A DNA stretch of 64,000 bases, taken from assembly GCF_000416235.1 (NCBI RefSeq), contig NZ_ATLO01000010.1, positions 186,001-250,000 on the forward strand, given 5' to 3'. Positions 8,121-16,359 of this stretch are shown one piece after another; the first letter of the stretch is position 1; the number at the start of each line of letters is the position of its first letter. The notes beneath the pieces were generated by a model. It did no database searches, was not told the origin of the DNA, and was given only the letters and a program-made list of their open reading frames with translations. The position numbers and the translations under genes are program-made. The DNA is from Pseudomonas sp. CFII64 (GTDB lineage Bacteria; Pseudomonadota; Gammaproteobacteria; Pseudomonadales; Pseudomonadaceae).

Positions 8121-9380
8121 ATGTCCGCACTCTGGCGCATCAACCTTTGGGTGATCGGTTTCTTCTCGCTGGTCACGGCGGCCTGCTTGTGGCTGCTGTT
8201 GCATCAGGCCGTGGCCGATGTCGACCGCGAGCTGGTCGCCGCCCAGGCCGTGGTGCAATACCTGAGCGACACCGCCGAACAGCAGCCCGCCGCGCTCCAG
8301 CCGCATCTGAGCGAGCACCTGCGCCATGTGCGCGTCATCTGGCTGGCCGCCGACGAGGCTCCGCACGTGATCACCCAAAGCGGTGCGGATGCCTTGATCG
8401 CTCGCTGGCTGTTCCCCGCCGAGACCCACGCCGAGCGGGTTCTCAACGTCAGTGATGGTCGGCGGGTGCAGCTTGGTGTCGATCCCAGCGATGAAATCGA
8501 TGAAGTCTGGGACTCATTGCAGCAATTGCTGTTGCTGTGTGGCCTGGCGCTGGTGGTGAGCCTGTCGGCGATTCGCTGGGCGGTGGGTCGCGGCATGCAT
8601 GTGCTGGATAACCTGCTCAAAGCCTTGCAGCAGGTTTCCCGAGGCGAACTGCATGTGCGCCTGCCCTTGCAAGGCAATGCCGAGGCGCAACAACTGGCCG
8701 GGCATTTCAATCGCATGACCGCCACGCTGGAACATGCCGAAGCGGACAACAGACGTCTGACCCAGGCGCTGCTCGCGGTGCAGGATCAGGAGCGCACGCG
8801 ACTTGCGCAGACCTTGCATGATGACCTTGGCCAATACCTTGCCGGGATTCGCGCCCAGGCCTGTCTGCTGCGCATGGTGGCCGATCAATCAGATGTGGTG
8901 CGCAATACCGCGTTGGGTCTTGAAGCCAATTGCGAGCAACTGCAGCTTGGCTTTCGCGCGTTGATCCGGGATTTGTACCCTGTGGTGCTGCAACACCTGC
9001 CACTGCCCGAGGCCATGACCTTGCTGGCGGAGCATTGGCGCGGCAATCACGGCGTTGAGTGCGTGCTGCTGGTCGATCCGCAGCTCCCCGAGTTGACTCC
9101 TGCGGCCAGAACGCATCTGTACCGGCTGCTGCAAGAAGCGCTGACCAATGTGGCGCGGCATGCCAACGCCAGTCAGGTGCGGGTCAGCCTGCGCCAGCTC
9201 AATGCCCGACTGGTCATGGAAATCCGCGACAACGGTTGCGGCGCGCAGGCACCGCAGCGGCCCGGTGTGGGCCTGTATTCCATGCGCGAGCGTGCCCGCT
9301 GCCTGCGCGGTGAGTTGCATATCGAAACACAACCGGGCGCCGGCTGGGCGCTGGCGCTGAACATGCCCCTGGAGGCTTGA
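8121..9380 (+). CDS. pedS2: Membrane sensor histidine kinase, NarX/HisKA_3 type (PedS2/EraS/ExaD-like)
   Basis: Sensor kinase of 419 residues. TM1 is about 8-28, followed by a periplasmic loop of about 100 residues, TM2 about 134-155, HAMP about 156-205 and dimerisation box TLHDDLGQYLAGI with His233. The ATPase domain has LLQEALTNVARHA and the glycine boxes DNGCGAQ and GVGLYSMRERA. It is followed directly, with no gap, by its response regulator. Position and type match PedS2 of P. putida, which senses lanthanides and switches pedE/pedH, and EraS (ExaD) of P. aeruginosa. The periplasmic loop contains several Asp/Glu residues that could bind metal, but this is inference. Confidence 0.9.
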   Translation: MSALWRINLWVIGFFSLVTAACLWLLLHQAVADVDRELVAAQAVVQYLSDTAEQQPAALQPHLSEHLRHVRVIWLAADEAPHVITQSGADALIARWLFPAETHAERVLNVSDGRRVQLGVDPSDEIDEVWDSLQQLLLLCGLALVVSLSAIRWAVGRGMHVLDNLLKALQQVSRGELHVRLPLQGNAEAQQLAGHFNRMTATLEHAEADNRRLTQALLAVQDQERTRLAQTLHDDLGQYLAGIRAQACLLRMVADQSDVVRNTALGLEANCEQLQLGFRALIRDLYPVVLQHLPLPEAMTLLAEHWRGNHGVECVLLVDPQLPELTPAARTHLYRLLQEALTNVARHANASQVRVSLRQLNARLVMEIRDNGCGAQAPQRPGVGLYSMRERARCLRGELHIETQPGAGWALALNMPLEA

Positions 9381-10022
9381 ATGCATATTCTGATTGTCGA
9401 CGACCATGCGGTGGTGCGCCAGGGCTACGCCAGTCTGCTGCGGGCGATGTTGCCGCTGGTGCAGGTGCGCGAAGCCGCGACCGGCGAAGAAGCCCTGGCG
9501 AGTGTGCAGGAAGAAATTCCGCAACTGGTGATCATGGATTTCGGCCTGCCAGGCATCAGCGGTCTGGAAACCACCCGGCGCTTGCGACAACGTCTGCCGC
9601 AACTGCGGGTGTTGTTTTTCAGCATGCATGACGAACTGCCGCTGGTGCGTCAGGCACTGGATGCCGGAGCGTCGGGTTATCTCACTAAGAGCTCGGCCCC
9701 CGATGTGTTGCTCGAGGCGGTACGCCGGATCCTTGCCGGGCACGCTTACATCGAGCAGCCGCTGGCCACGCAACTGGCCTGCAATCCTCAGCGACAGGAT
9801 TGCGCCGATCCGCGTCTGCAAAGCATGACCCAGCGGGAGCTGGAGATATTCCTGATGCTCGCCAAAGGCACGCCCTCGCGGGTGATTGCCGAACGCCTGT
9901 GCATCAGCGCCAAGACGGTTTCCAATTACCTGACGTTGCTCAAGAACAAGCTGCAGGTCAGCTCCCATGCGGAACTGGTGCATCTGGCGATTGATACCGG
10001 GGTGATGCGGGTGGTGATGTGA
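9381..10022 (+). CDS. pedR2: LuxR-type response regulator (PedR2/EraR/ExaE-like)
   Basis: Response regulator of 213 residues with receiver (D7-D8, phospho-acceptor Asp53 in VIMDFGLPG, TKSSAP switch) and LuxR/GerE helix-turn-helix (LTxRELE-like start near 148, TVSNYLTLLKNKLQV). The start codon follows the kinase stop codon immediately, so the two are co-translated. By position it is the PedR2/EraR regulator that acts on the quinoprotein dehydrogenase genes. A REP-type repeat follows the stop codon. It is distinct from the ErbR-like regulator at 2849-3514. Confidence 0.9.
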   Translation: MHILIVDDHAVVRQGYASLLRAMLPLVQVREAATGEEALASVQEEIPQLVIMDFGLPGISGLETTRRLRQRLPQLRVLFFSMHDELPLVRQALDAGASGYLTKSSAPDVLLEAVRRILAGHAYIEQPLATQLACNPQRQDCADPRLQSMTQRELEIFLMLAKGTPSRVIAERLCISAKTVSNYLTLLKNKLQVSSHAELVHLAIDTGVMRVVM

Positions 10023-10050
10023 GGGATGTGTCTGGGCCGAGGCTGTGTTC

Positions 10051-10109
10051 GTAGGAGCGACTTTAGTCGCGAGGGCGTCAATTGCCCTCCCCGCTAAAGC
10101 CGGTCCTAC
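10051..10109. repeat. REP-type inverted repeat
   Basis: GTAGGAGCGACTTTAGTCGC at the left and GCTAAAGCCGGTCCTAC at the right form an imperfect inverted pair in the space between pedR2 and the convergent pentapeptide gene. This is the common Pseudomonas intergenic REP layout. Confidence 0.75.
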
Positions 10110-10154
10110 AGCACGCCTCGCTCCTGCGGCTACCCCCAGTTGATTGCCGTCTCC

Positions 10155-10799
10155 TCAATCATCCCAACCCCCTGGACACGCCACGCAGCCTTGCATATTG
10201 CTGTCCTGGAAATTGGCATACGGATGCCGCGCGCCGGTGAGGTTGGCGTTGGCCAGGTTGCTTGCGCCGAACTTGGTTTCCTGAAGATTCGCGTCGCGCA
10301 GATCCGCGCCCTGCAAATCGGCCTTGTTGAGAAAGGTCATCTCCAGATCCGCAGCCTGCAAGTTGACGTTGTGCAGTTTCGCCCCGGACAAGCGGGCAAA
10401 TTGCAGGTAGGCGGCGCTGAGGTTGGCGCCTTCGAATTGCGCGCCCTGGGCGAACAAGCCCCAGCCTTGCACCGCTTGCAGTTGCGCGCCGCCAAGGTCG
10501 GCCAGGCGCAGGTTGGTCTGTTGCAGGCTGGCGCGGGTCAGCGTGGCGTTCTGCAGGCGAGCTTTTTCCAGATTGGCCAGATCCAGACGGGCATGGCGCA
10601 GATTGGCATCGCGCAGGTCGGCGCCAGCCAGGTTCATCTTGCGCAAATCCTGATTGCTCAGGTCCGCGCCGCGCAGGTCGGCGTTCGGGCATTGGCTGGC
10701 CTCGGCGATGGTGCAACCGTTGATCACCAATGGCTCGCCGTCATCGGCAGCCAGGACGCAGGGCAGGGCGAACCACAGAATGAGGGGCAGGTAGTTCAT
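10155..10799 (-). CDS. Exported pentapeptide-repeat protein
   Basis: 214-residue protein with a signal peptide (MNYLPLILWFALPCVLA) and then about 25 pentapeptide units of the A(D/N)Lxx type (NADLRGADLSNQDL and onward), which fold as a right-handed quadrilateral beta-helix. The C-terminus carries two cysteines (CVACPGGWDD) and there is one near the start (NGCTIAEASQC), so disulfides are plausible in the periplasm. It lies between pedR2 and pedE, leftward. The ATG at 10799 is chosen because it gives a clean signal peptide. Function unknown; its fixed position in ped clusters suggests a link to alcohol oxidation. Confidence 0.8.
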   Translation of the reverse strand: MNYLPLILWFALPCVLAADDGEPLVINGCTIAEASQCPNADLRGADLSNQDLRKMNLAGADLRDANLRHARLDLANLEKARLQNATLTRASLQQTNLRLADLGGAQLQAVQGWGLFAQGAQFEGANLSAAYLQFARLSGAKLHNVNLQAADLEMTFLNKADLQGADLRDANLQETKFGASNLANANLTGARHPYANFQDSNMQGCVACPGGWDD

Positions 10800-10831
10800 G
10801 AGGGTTTTCCAGAGCAGGGTTAATCCGATTC

Positions 10832-10900
10832 GTTGGAGCGACACTTGCCCGCGAAGCGGCGTTGCTGACACACCGCCTCGCCAACACGTTGGCTCCTACA
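10832..10900. repeat. REP-type inverted repeat
   Basis: TTGGAGCGACACTTGCCCGC on the left pairs loosely with the right end TTGGCTCCTACA. It occupies most of the gap between the pentapeptide gene and the pedE stop codon (both genes leftward). Confidence 0.65.
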
Positions 10901-10920
10901 CTGTCTGTACAGAAACCGGT

Positions 10921-12786
10921 TTATTTGGCCGCTGTCTTGCTATCCCAACTCGGAATCTTGAACACCCAGAACGATCCGCCTTGCGCCACTGGTTTGGTCA
11001 GTTCGGCCATGTCGCCGCCCCATAACGGCACCGCGCCGCCGTAACCCACCGTCACGCCAATGAACTGCTCGCCGTCCTGATCCCAGGTGATGGGAGGGGA
11101 AACAATGCCGCTGCCCGTCTGGAAGCTCCACAATTCTTCCCCGGTTTTAGCGTTAAAGGCCTTGAAAAAGCCATCGCCGGTCCCGGTGAACACCAGATTG
11201 CCTTTGGTCGCCAGCACGCCGGCCCAGAGCGGCAGACGTTCCTTGTGCTCCCAGACCACCTTGCCGCTGGTGGGATCCATGGCGCGCAGGGTGCCGACGT
11301 GGTCCTCGTACATGCGCTTGATGCGAAAGCCCATGCCCAGATAGGCCGAGCCCTTTTTGTAGTTCACTTCTTCGGTCCAGTAGTCTTCTTTCCACTGGTT
11401 GGCGGGAACGTAGAACAGGCCGGTGTCCTGACTGTAGGCCATGGGGTTCCAGTTCTTGCCACCGAGGAACGGCGGCGAAACCTCTACCGGTTTGCCCTTG
11501 GTTTCGCCGGGCAGTGGCTTGGCCGGACGCTTGCCTTCGTTTTCCACCGGGCGGCCGGTTTTCAGGTCGATATGGCTGGCCCAGCTGATGTTGTCGACGA
11601 ACGGGAAGGCGTTCTGCAATTTGCCGTTGTTGCGGTCCACCACGTAGAAGAAACCGTTGCGGTCGGCGTGGCCGGTGGCTTTGACGGTCTTGCCGTCCTG
11701 ACCCTTGTAATCGAACAGCACCAGTTCGTTGTTGCCGGAAAAATCCCAGGCGTCGTTCGGCGTATGTTGATAAAACCACTTCACCTCGCCGGTGCTCGGA
11801 TCGACACCCACCTGACCTGAGGTGTAGAGGCTGTCGTAATCATGAGGATTGCCGTCCTTGGCGGTGCGCGCCCAAGTGTTCCATGGGCCGGGGTTGCCGG
11901 CGCCCACGATGAGGGTGTTGCTCTCGGGATCGAAGCTCGCACTCTGCCAGGGTGCGCCGCCGCCGTGGCTCCAGGCTTCGACCTTGCCGGTTTCGGTGGT
12001 CTTGTCATCTGGCCATGAGGGCGCCTTGATGTCGCCGGTAGGCGTGCTGTCCTTGCCGTTGAGGCGGCCCATGTGACCTTCGACAAAAGGCCGCATCCAG
12101 ACTTCTTCCCCGGTATCCGGGTCTCGGGCGAACAGTCGGCCCACCACGCCGAATTCATCACCCGAACTGCCGTGAATCAACAGCACCTTGCCGCTGACCT
12201 TATCCTTGATCAGCGTTGGCGCGCCGGTCATGGTGTAGCCGCTGCTGTGATCGCCGAATTTCTTGTTCCAGACCACTTTGCCAGTGTTCTTGTCCAGGGC
12301 GATGACTCGCGCATCCAGGGTGCCGAAGAAGATCTTGTCGCCGTAAATCGCGGCGCCACGGTTGACCACGTCGCAGCAGGGGCGGATGTCGTCCGGCAGG
12401 CGGTGGTTGTAAGTCCACAGGCGCTTGCCGGTCTTGGCCTCCAGGGCGAATACCCGGGAATAGGAGCCGGTGACGTAAATCACCCCGTTGCTGACGATGG
12501 CCTGGGACTCCTGGCCGCGCTGCTTCTCATCGCCAAAGGAATACGACCAGGCCGGGGTGAGCTTGAAGACGTTTTTGTCGTTGACCTGCGCCAGCGGGCT
12601 CCAGCGTTGCGCGTTGGTGCCCATGCCGTATTGCAGAACGTTTTGCGTGGTGAGATGGTCCTCGGCGATGTCTTCCCAGCTGACCTTGCCCGCATCGGCG
12701 GCGCTGGCAAGGCCGGTAAGCGACAGGCCGCCCAGCAACAGGGCCAGTGGCGACAAAGCGGCAGGTGACGATCTTGTTATTGTCAT
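10921..12786 (-). CDS. pedE: PQQ-dependent ethanol/alcohol dehydrogenase, calcium type (PedE/ExaA)
   Basis: Periplasmic quinoprotein that oxidises primary and aromatic alcohols to aldehydes and passes electrons to a c-type cytochrome. The 621-residue protein (ExaA is similar in length) has a signal peptide (cleavage near ASAADAG), eight propeller blades with W-motifs and the hallmark adjacent cysteines Cys137-Cys138 in RPCCDV. The catalytic Asp is Asp348 in AWDFSGNNE. The residue two positions later is Ser350, not Asp, which marks the Ca2+-dependent class. The ATG at 12786 is chosen for the signal peptide. It is divergent from pedF across 239 bp holding two candidate regulatory motifs. Confidence 0.95.
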   Translation of the reverse strand: MTITRSSPAALSPLALLLGGLSLTGLASAADAGKVSWEDIAEDHLTTQNVLQYGMGTNAQRWSPLAQVNDKNVFKLTPAWSYSFGDEKQRGQESQAIVSNGVIYVTGSYSRVFALEAKTGKRLWTYNHRLPDDIRPCCDVVNRGAAIYGDKIFFGTLDARVIALDKNTGKVVWNKKFGDHSSGYTMTGAPTLIKDKVSGKVLLIHGSSGDEFGVVGRLFARDPDTGEEVWMRPFVEGHMGRLNGKDSTPTGDIKAPSWPDDKTTETGKVEAWSHGGGAPWQSASFDPESNTLIVGAGNPGPWNTWARTAKDGNPHDYDSLYTSGQVGVDPSTGEVKWFYQHTPNDAWDFSGNNELVLFDYKGQDGKTVKATGHADRNGFFYVVDRNNGKLQNAFPFVDNISWASHIDLKTGRPVENEGKRPAKPLPGETKGKPVEVSPPFLGGKNWNPMAYSQDTGLFYVPANQWKEDYWTEEVNYKKGSAYLGMGFRIKRMYEDHVGTLRAMDPTSGKVVWEHKERLPLWAGVLATKGNLVFTGTGDGFFKAFNAKTGEELWSFQTGSGIVSPPITWDQDGEQFIGVTVGYGGAVPLWGGDMAELTKPVAQGGSFWVFKIPSWDSKTAAK

Positions 12787-12869
12787 GGGGCAGGTTCCAT
12801 TGAAGGTTTGGACCTGCACAGGTTGGCGGCGCGAAGCGGCGCGCGATACGGAAAAACTCCCGCTGTTGC

Positions 12870-12884
12870 CGGGAAGAGTTCCCG
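12870..12884. promoter_or_regulatory. Inverted repeat CGGGAA-N3-TTCCCG upstream of pedE
   Basis: Perfect 6-bp arms with 3-bp spacer, 84 bp from the pedE start codon in the pedE/pedF divergent region. The same arms and spacing recur upstream of pedH (16360-16374). A shared regulator of the two dehydrogenases is inferred. Confidence 0.5.
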
Positions 12885-12921
12885 AACCGCCCATGATTTG
12901 GGCCCGCCTCACAAGCTCTAC

Positions 12922-12935
12922 TACCAAGGGAGGAG
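12922..12935. promoter_or_regulatory. ped-region motif copy 3 (TACCAAGGGAGGAG)
   Basis: Third copy of the shared ped motif, in the pedE(-)/pedF(+) divergent region, 38 bp from the CGGGAA inverted repeat. Confidence 0.4.
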
Positions 12936-13025
12936 GGCGCGGCCACCAAAGCAGCATTCGATGCGGGTGACAGGGTTCTTAAGATGGCTGCGTGGCTTTT
13001 TGCGTGCAATCTTGAGGACATAACA

Positions 13026-13463
13026 ATGATAAGAATCTCAACTACCGTGCTCACCGCAACCCTGCTCAGCCTGTTGGCTGCGAGCGGTCTGGCGCTGGCC
13101 CATGGCAACGTGGTCCCGCAAGCGGTGGCCACTGAAGGACTCGAACCATTGGGCGCTGAATGGCGTACCGAAAATCCCTACCGTGATTCCAAGGATCACG
13201 CCCGCGCGCTGGAAATCGGCTCGTCGGCCTATAACCAGAACTGTGCGGCCTGCCATGGCCTGGAAGCTAAATCGGGTGGTATCGCGCCCGACCTGCGTTT
13301 GCTGGACGTTGGCGTTGCCGGTGACGAGTGGTTTGTCGAGCGGGTGCGCAACGGCGCGGTACGCGACGGCCGTGTCTACATGCCGAAAATGGCCGATTAC
13401 TTGAGCCAGGAAGCGCTCTGGGCAGTACGCACCTACCTGGACAGCGTTCACGTCGAGGAGTGA
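13026..13463 (+). CDS. pedF: Periplasmic cytochrome c electron acceptor (PedF/ExaB-like)
   Basis: 145-residue exported c-type cytochrome that takes electrons from the quinoprotein dehydrogenases. The signal peptide ends near LALAHG. One haem site, CAACH (Cys73, Cys76, His77), is followed by a likely axial methionine in VYMPKMADYL. The ATG at 13026 is chosen, with GAGG upstream; an in-frame upstream start would spoil the signal peptide. It is divergent from pedE and begins the rightward group pedF-pedG, with only 4 nt to the next gene. Position and size fit cytochrome c550 (ExaB) of P. aeruginosa. Confidence 0.9.
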   Translation: MIRISTTVLTATLLSLLAASGLALAHGNVVPQAVATEGLEPLGAEWRTENPYRDSKDHARALEIGSSAYNQNCAACHGLEAKSGGIAPDLRLLDVGVAGDEWFVERVRNGAVRDGRVYMPKMADYLSQEALWAVRTYLDSVHVEE

Positions 13464-13467
13464 CCGC

Positions 13468-14358
13468 ATGCGTCTGCTCGCCCGGTTCTCAAGCGCGATG
13501 CTGTGCTGTTTTTTGATCCTGCTGGCGCCGCTCGCTAACGCGCAGGTGCGCAACTACGACACGATCATTGCTTCCGGAGTATTGAAAGTCGCGGTCTACC
13601 AGGACTTCGCGCCTTACAGCTTCAAGGTCGACGGTCAGCCGCGCGGCGTGGACATCGAACTGGCGGCGGCACTGGCCAAGGCCCTGGGGGTCAGCCTGGA
13701 ATTGATGTGGGCGCCGCCCGGCGAAAAACTCGACGACGACTTACGGGACTTGATCTGGCGCGGCAGCCAGTTGCGCGACCAGCAGCTGGCCGACGTCATG
13801 ATGCGGGTTCCCTATGACCGGGACTACGCCCAGCGCCGCAACGAGTTCGGTGAGCTGAACAACGATCATGTGGTGATGTTCGGGCCCTATCAGACCGAGC
13901 GCTGGCAGGTCGCCTATGACCACCGCCGGCTGGACGCGGTGCCCAGCGTCGCGGTGTTCGAAGCGCATCCCATCGGCGTAGAAGTCGACAGCGTGCCGTC
14001 GTTCTACCTGACGTCCATTTTCAACAGCCAGTTCGCCGCCAGGACCCATCACTATCCCAGCGTGCAGCAGGCGTTCGTTGCCATGAAGGGCGGCGAGGTG
14101 GACGCAGTCATGGCCATGCGTGGCGAAATCGACTGGCAATTGCATCAAGCCAATGACCCGCAACTGATCCTGGCGCAAAACGCCTACCCGAACATGGGCC
14201 GCCAGGTCTGGGAAATCGGCATGGCGGTCCACGAGAGCAATCGCCAGTTGTCCTACGCCCTGGAAGAACAGCTGGAAATCATGATCCGCGACGGCGAGGT
14301 ACAAAAGATCTATGCCGCCTACGGCATGCGCTATGACGTGCCGGAGATGTATCAGTAG
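13468..14358 (+). CDS. pedG: Quinoprotein dehydrogenase-associated periplasmic binding protein (MoxJ-like, PedG)
   Basis: 296-residue protein with a signal peptide (cleavage near ANAQVRN) and the fold of family-3 solute-binding proteins. It starts with VLKVAVYQDFAPYSF and GVDIELAAALAKALG. No permease or ATPase accompanies it. Related MoxJ/XoxJ proteins are tied to quinoprotein dehydrogenases rather than to uptake, possibly assisting enzyme maturation or metal loading; that role is inferred. It lies 4 nt after the cytochrome gene, so it shares its transcript. Confidence 0.85.
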   Translation: MRLLARFSSAMLCCFLILLAPLANAQVRNYDTIIASGVLKVAVYQDFAPYSFKVDGQPRGVDIELAAALAKALGVSLELMWAPPGEKLDDDLRDLIWRGSQLRDQQLADVMMRVPYDRDYAQRRNEFGELNNDHVVMFGPYQTERWQVAYDHRRLDAVPSVAVFEAHPIGVEVDSVPSFYLTSIFNSQFAARTHHYPSVQQAFVAMKGGEVDAVMAMRGEIDWQLHQANDPQLILAQNAYPNMGRQVWEIGMAVHESNRQLSYALEEQLEIMIRDGEVQKIYAAYGMRYDVPEMYQ

Positions 14359-14405
14359 GTTGGGTTCTGTGGTCGGAATGCCTGGCTGTGTTGGAGCCAA
14401 GCTTT

Positions 14406-14510
14406 TGTGGGAGAGGACTTGTCCTCGATGGCCAGCCCCGACGCCGCTGATCCGCCTGGCCCGCATGCAGTGCTGATATGACTGCAATCGAGGACAAGTC
14501 CTCTCCCACA
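14406..14510. repeat. REP pair with perfect 24-nt arms inside the ped operon
   Basis: The left arm 14406-14429 and right arm 14487-14510 are exact reverse complements over 24 nt (core GAGGACTTGTCCTC, itself palindromic). They fill the 195-bp gap between pedG and the SoxYZ-like gene. A transcript here could fold into a long hairpin, and this could attenuate or stabilise the mRNA. Confidence 0.8.
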
Positions 14511-14553
14511 GGGGAATGAAGTGCGCCCCATCGTTGCCGGAAAGGGATATGTA

Positions 14554-15315
14554 ATGTTGACCCGCATCGCTGCACTGTTGCTGTTGCTTGCGCCGACCTT
14601 GGCCCTCGCCGTCCCGCCCGACCCCGGCAAAGACCCGGTGGTCTCCGTCATGTGGGCGTTCTTCCAGCAAAAGCTGCTCAAGGACGCGCCTTACGTCTTC
14701 GACGACAACGTCATCCTGAGCGCCCCACCGTTTGCCGAAGACGCGCGACAGGTGCCCATCGAGATCGACGCGCGGGCGTATCAGGGCCAGGTGCTGCGCA
14801 TCCTGGCCTGGGCCGAACTCAATCCATTGCCGCAGATCGTCGACTTCCAGCCTGGCGAACAGGTCATGCCGTGGCTGGCGATCCGCATTCGCATCGAACA
14901 AGCCACGCCGTTGCGCGCCGCCGTCTTGACCCGCGACGGTGTCTGGCATATCGGCTCGACGACGATTCTGGCAGCGGGCGGCGGTTGCACAGCGCCCAGC
15001 GTGGTGCGGACCCAGGCGGGCTGGGAAGAACACATCGGCGAAGTGCTGGGCGGGCGTTATCCGCGCCAGGACTTCAGCCGTCTGCGCCTGCAGATATCCC
15101 ATCCCATGGATAACGGCATGGTCAGCGGCATCCCCGAGCTCTACCTCAATCACGCCGAACTGCGCAACGCCAGCGACCAGCTCATGGCAAGTCTGGAACT
15201 GTTTCCGGCGGTCAGCGAAAACCCGATGCTGGGCTTTGATGTGCGAGGTTCCGGCACCGCCCGCTTGGTGCTGCGCGACACCAGCGGCAATGAATTCAAT
15301 GCGACGGTGCCCTGA
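14554..15315 (+). CDS. Quinoprotein dehydrogenase-associated SoxYZ-like carrier protein
   Basis: 253-residue exported protein. The signal peptide MLTRIAALLLLLAPTLALA is followed by a SoxY-like domain with a central GGGCTAPS, which resembles the cysteine arm of SoxY carriers, and a C-terminal SoxZ-like domain (about 160-253). SoxYZ carries sulfur intermediates on a cysteine; here the two domains are fused in one chain. The family is found with PQQ dehydrogenases, and its job there is unknown. The ATG at 14554 has AAGGGATA upstream. One nucleotide separates it from the next gene, so they form a pair. Confidence 0.82.
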   Translation: MLTRIAALLLLLAPTLALAVPPDPGKDPVVSVMWAFFQQKLLKDAPYVFDDNVILSAPPFAEDARQVPIEIDARAYQGQVLRILAWAELNPLPQIVDFQPGEQVMPWLAIRIRIEQATPLRAAVLTRDGVWHIGSTTILAAGGGCTAPSVVRTQAGWEEHIGEVLGGRYPRQDFSRLRLQISHPMDNGMVSGIPELYLNHAELRNASDQLMASLELFPAVSENPMLGFDVRGSGTARLVLRDTSGNEFNATVP

Positions 15316-15316
15316 C

Positions 15317-16270
15317 ATGTACAACACCCGAAGCTGGTCGAAACGCGCGGCAGTGCTGATCGGTTTACTGATCAGCTCACTCGCTCAAGCCGAGTTGGAA
15401 TACAACCTCAAGCCCCGTCAGATTGCCGAAAATACCTACCTGCTCGAAGGCAGCACCGATAACTTTGCCAAGGCTAACGGCGGCAATATCGTCAATACCG
15501 CGTTCATCGTCACCCCAAGTGGCGTTGTGGTGATCGATACCGGCCCTTCACGGCGTTACGGCGAGGCGCTGCGCAAGGCGATTGCGGCAACCACCGACAA
15601 ACCGGTGATCCAGGTGCTGCTGACCCACCATCATCCCGACCATGTGCTGGGCAATCAGGCGTTCGCGGATGTCCCCATCGGTGCGCTGGCCGAAACAACC
15701 GAACTGATGCGCCAGCATGGCGATGCGCTCGCGGAAAACATGTACCGCATGGTCGGTGACTGGATGCGCGGCACCGAAGTGCTGTTGCCCAATCAAGCGT
15801 TAAGCGCTGGCACCCTGAACCTGGGCGGGCATCCGCTGCGGCTGATCGCTCTTAAAGGTCACACCGGGGCAGACCTGGCGATCTTCGACGAGCTGACCGG
15901 CGTGCTGTTCGCCGGTGACATTGTGTTTTACCAAAGAGCCCTGACCACACCGAACACGCCTGGGCTGGACGTCTGGCTGGCGGACCTTGAGCAATTGCAG
16001 GCGCTGCCCTGGAATCAACTGGTGCCGGGGCATGGGCCGGTGGCCAGCGACGCTGTGCCGTTCATGCAGATGCGCGATTACCTCGGCTGGCTCGACAACC
16101 TGCTGCGCACGGCGGCCGCCAACGGCAGCGACATGGCTGAAGTGATTCGCAGCCCGATCCCGGAGCGTTTTGCGGCCATCAGCCTGACCCGTTACGAGCT
16201 GATTCGCAGCGTGAGTCATCTGTATCCGGGTTATGAGCAAGCGCAGATGACCCGCGTGGATGCCCGCTGA
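15317..16270 (+). CDS. Quinoprotein relay-system zinc metallohydrolase (SoxH-like)
   Basis: 317-residue periplasmic metallo-beta-lactamase-fold protein. The signal peptide ends near LAQAELE. The zinc motif is LLTHHHPDHVLGN (His-x-His-x-Asp-His) at about residues 96-108, with later ligands in LKGHTGAD, FAGDIVFY and VPGHGPV. SoxH-like members sit next to SoxYZ-like carriers and quinoproteins, as here with a 1-nt gap upstream. A hydrolase acting on a thioester or persulfide carried by the SoxYZ-like protein is a reasonable inference, but the substrate is unknown. The start at 15317 is the first ATG after the upstream stop codon. Confidence 0.85.
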   Translation: MYNTRSWSKRAAVLIGLLISSLAQAELEYNLKPRQIAENTYLLEGSTDNFAKANGGNIVNTAFIVTPSGVVVIDTGPSRRYGEALRKAIAATTDKPVIQVLLTHHHPDHVLGNQAFADVPIGALAETTELMRQHGDALAENMYRMVGDWMRGTEVLLPNQALSAGTLNLGGHPLRLIALKGHTGADLAIFDELTGVLFAGDIVFYQRALTTPNTPGLDVWLADLEQLQALPWNQLVPGHGPVASDAVPFMQMRDYLGWLDNLLRTAAANGSDMAEVIRSPIPERFAAISLTRYELIRSVSHLYPGYEQAQMTRVDAR

Positions 16271-16284
16271 AACCGGCAGGGCAC

Positions 16285-16298
16285 TACCAATGAACTAG
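16285..16298. promoter_or_regulatory. ped-region motif copy 4 (TACCAATGAACTAG)
   Basis: Fourth copy of the shared ped motif, 127 bp upstream of the pedH start codon and 15 bp after the stop of the metallohydrolase gene. It suggests pedH has its own promoter. Confidence 0.4.
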
Positions 16299-16359
16299 AG
16301 ATTTCGATACTGCGGCCAATTGTTCCGATGCGCCTGGCCTAGAAGAATCCGTGACAGGT

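Noticed and set aside
13741..15327. Long open frame (about 528 codons) on the minus strand opposite pedG and the SoxYZ-like gene
   Set aside because: It is antisense to two genes with clear signal peptides and families; its protein shows no recognisable domain. High-GC codon use produces such shadows.
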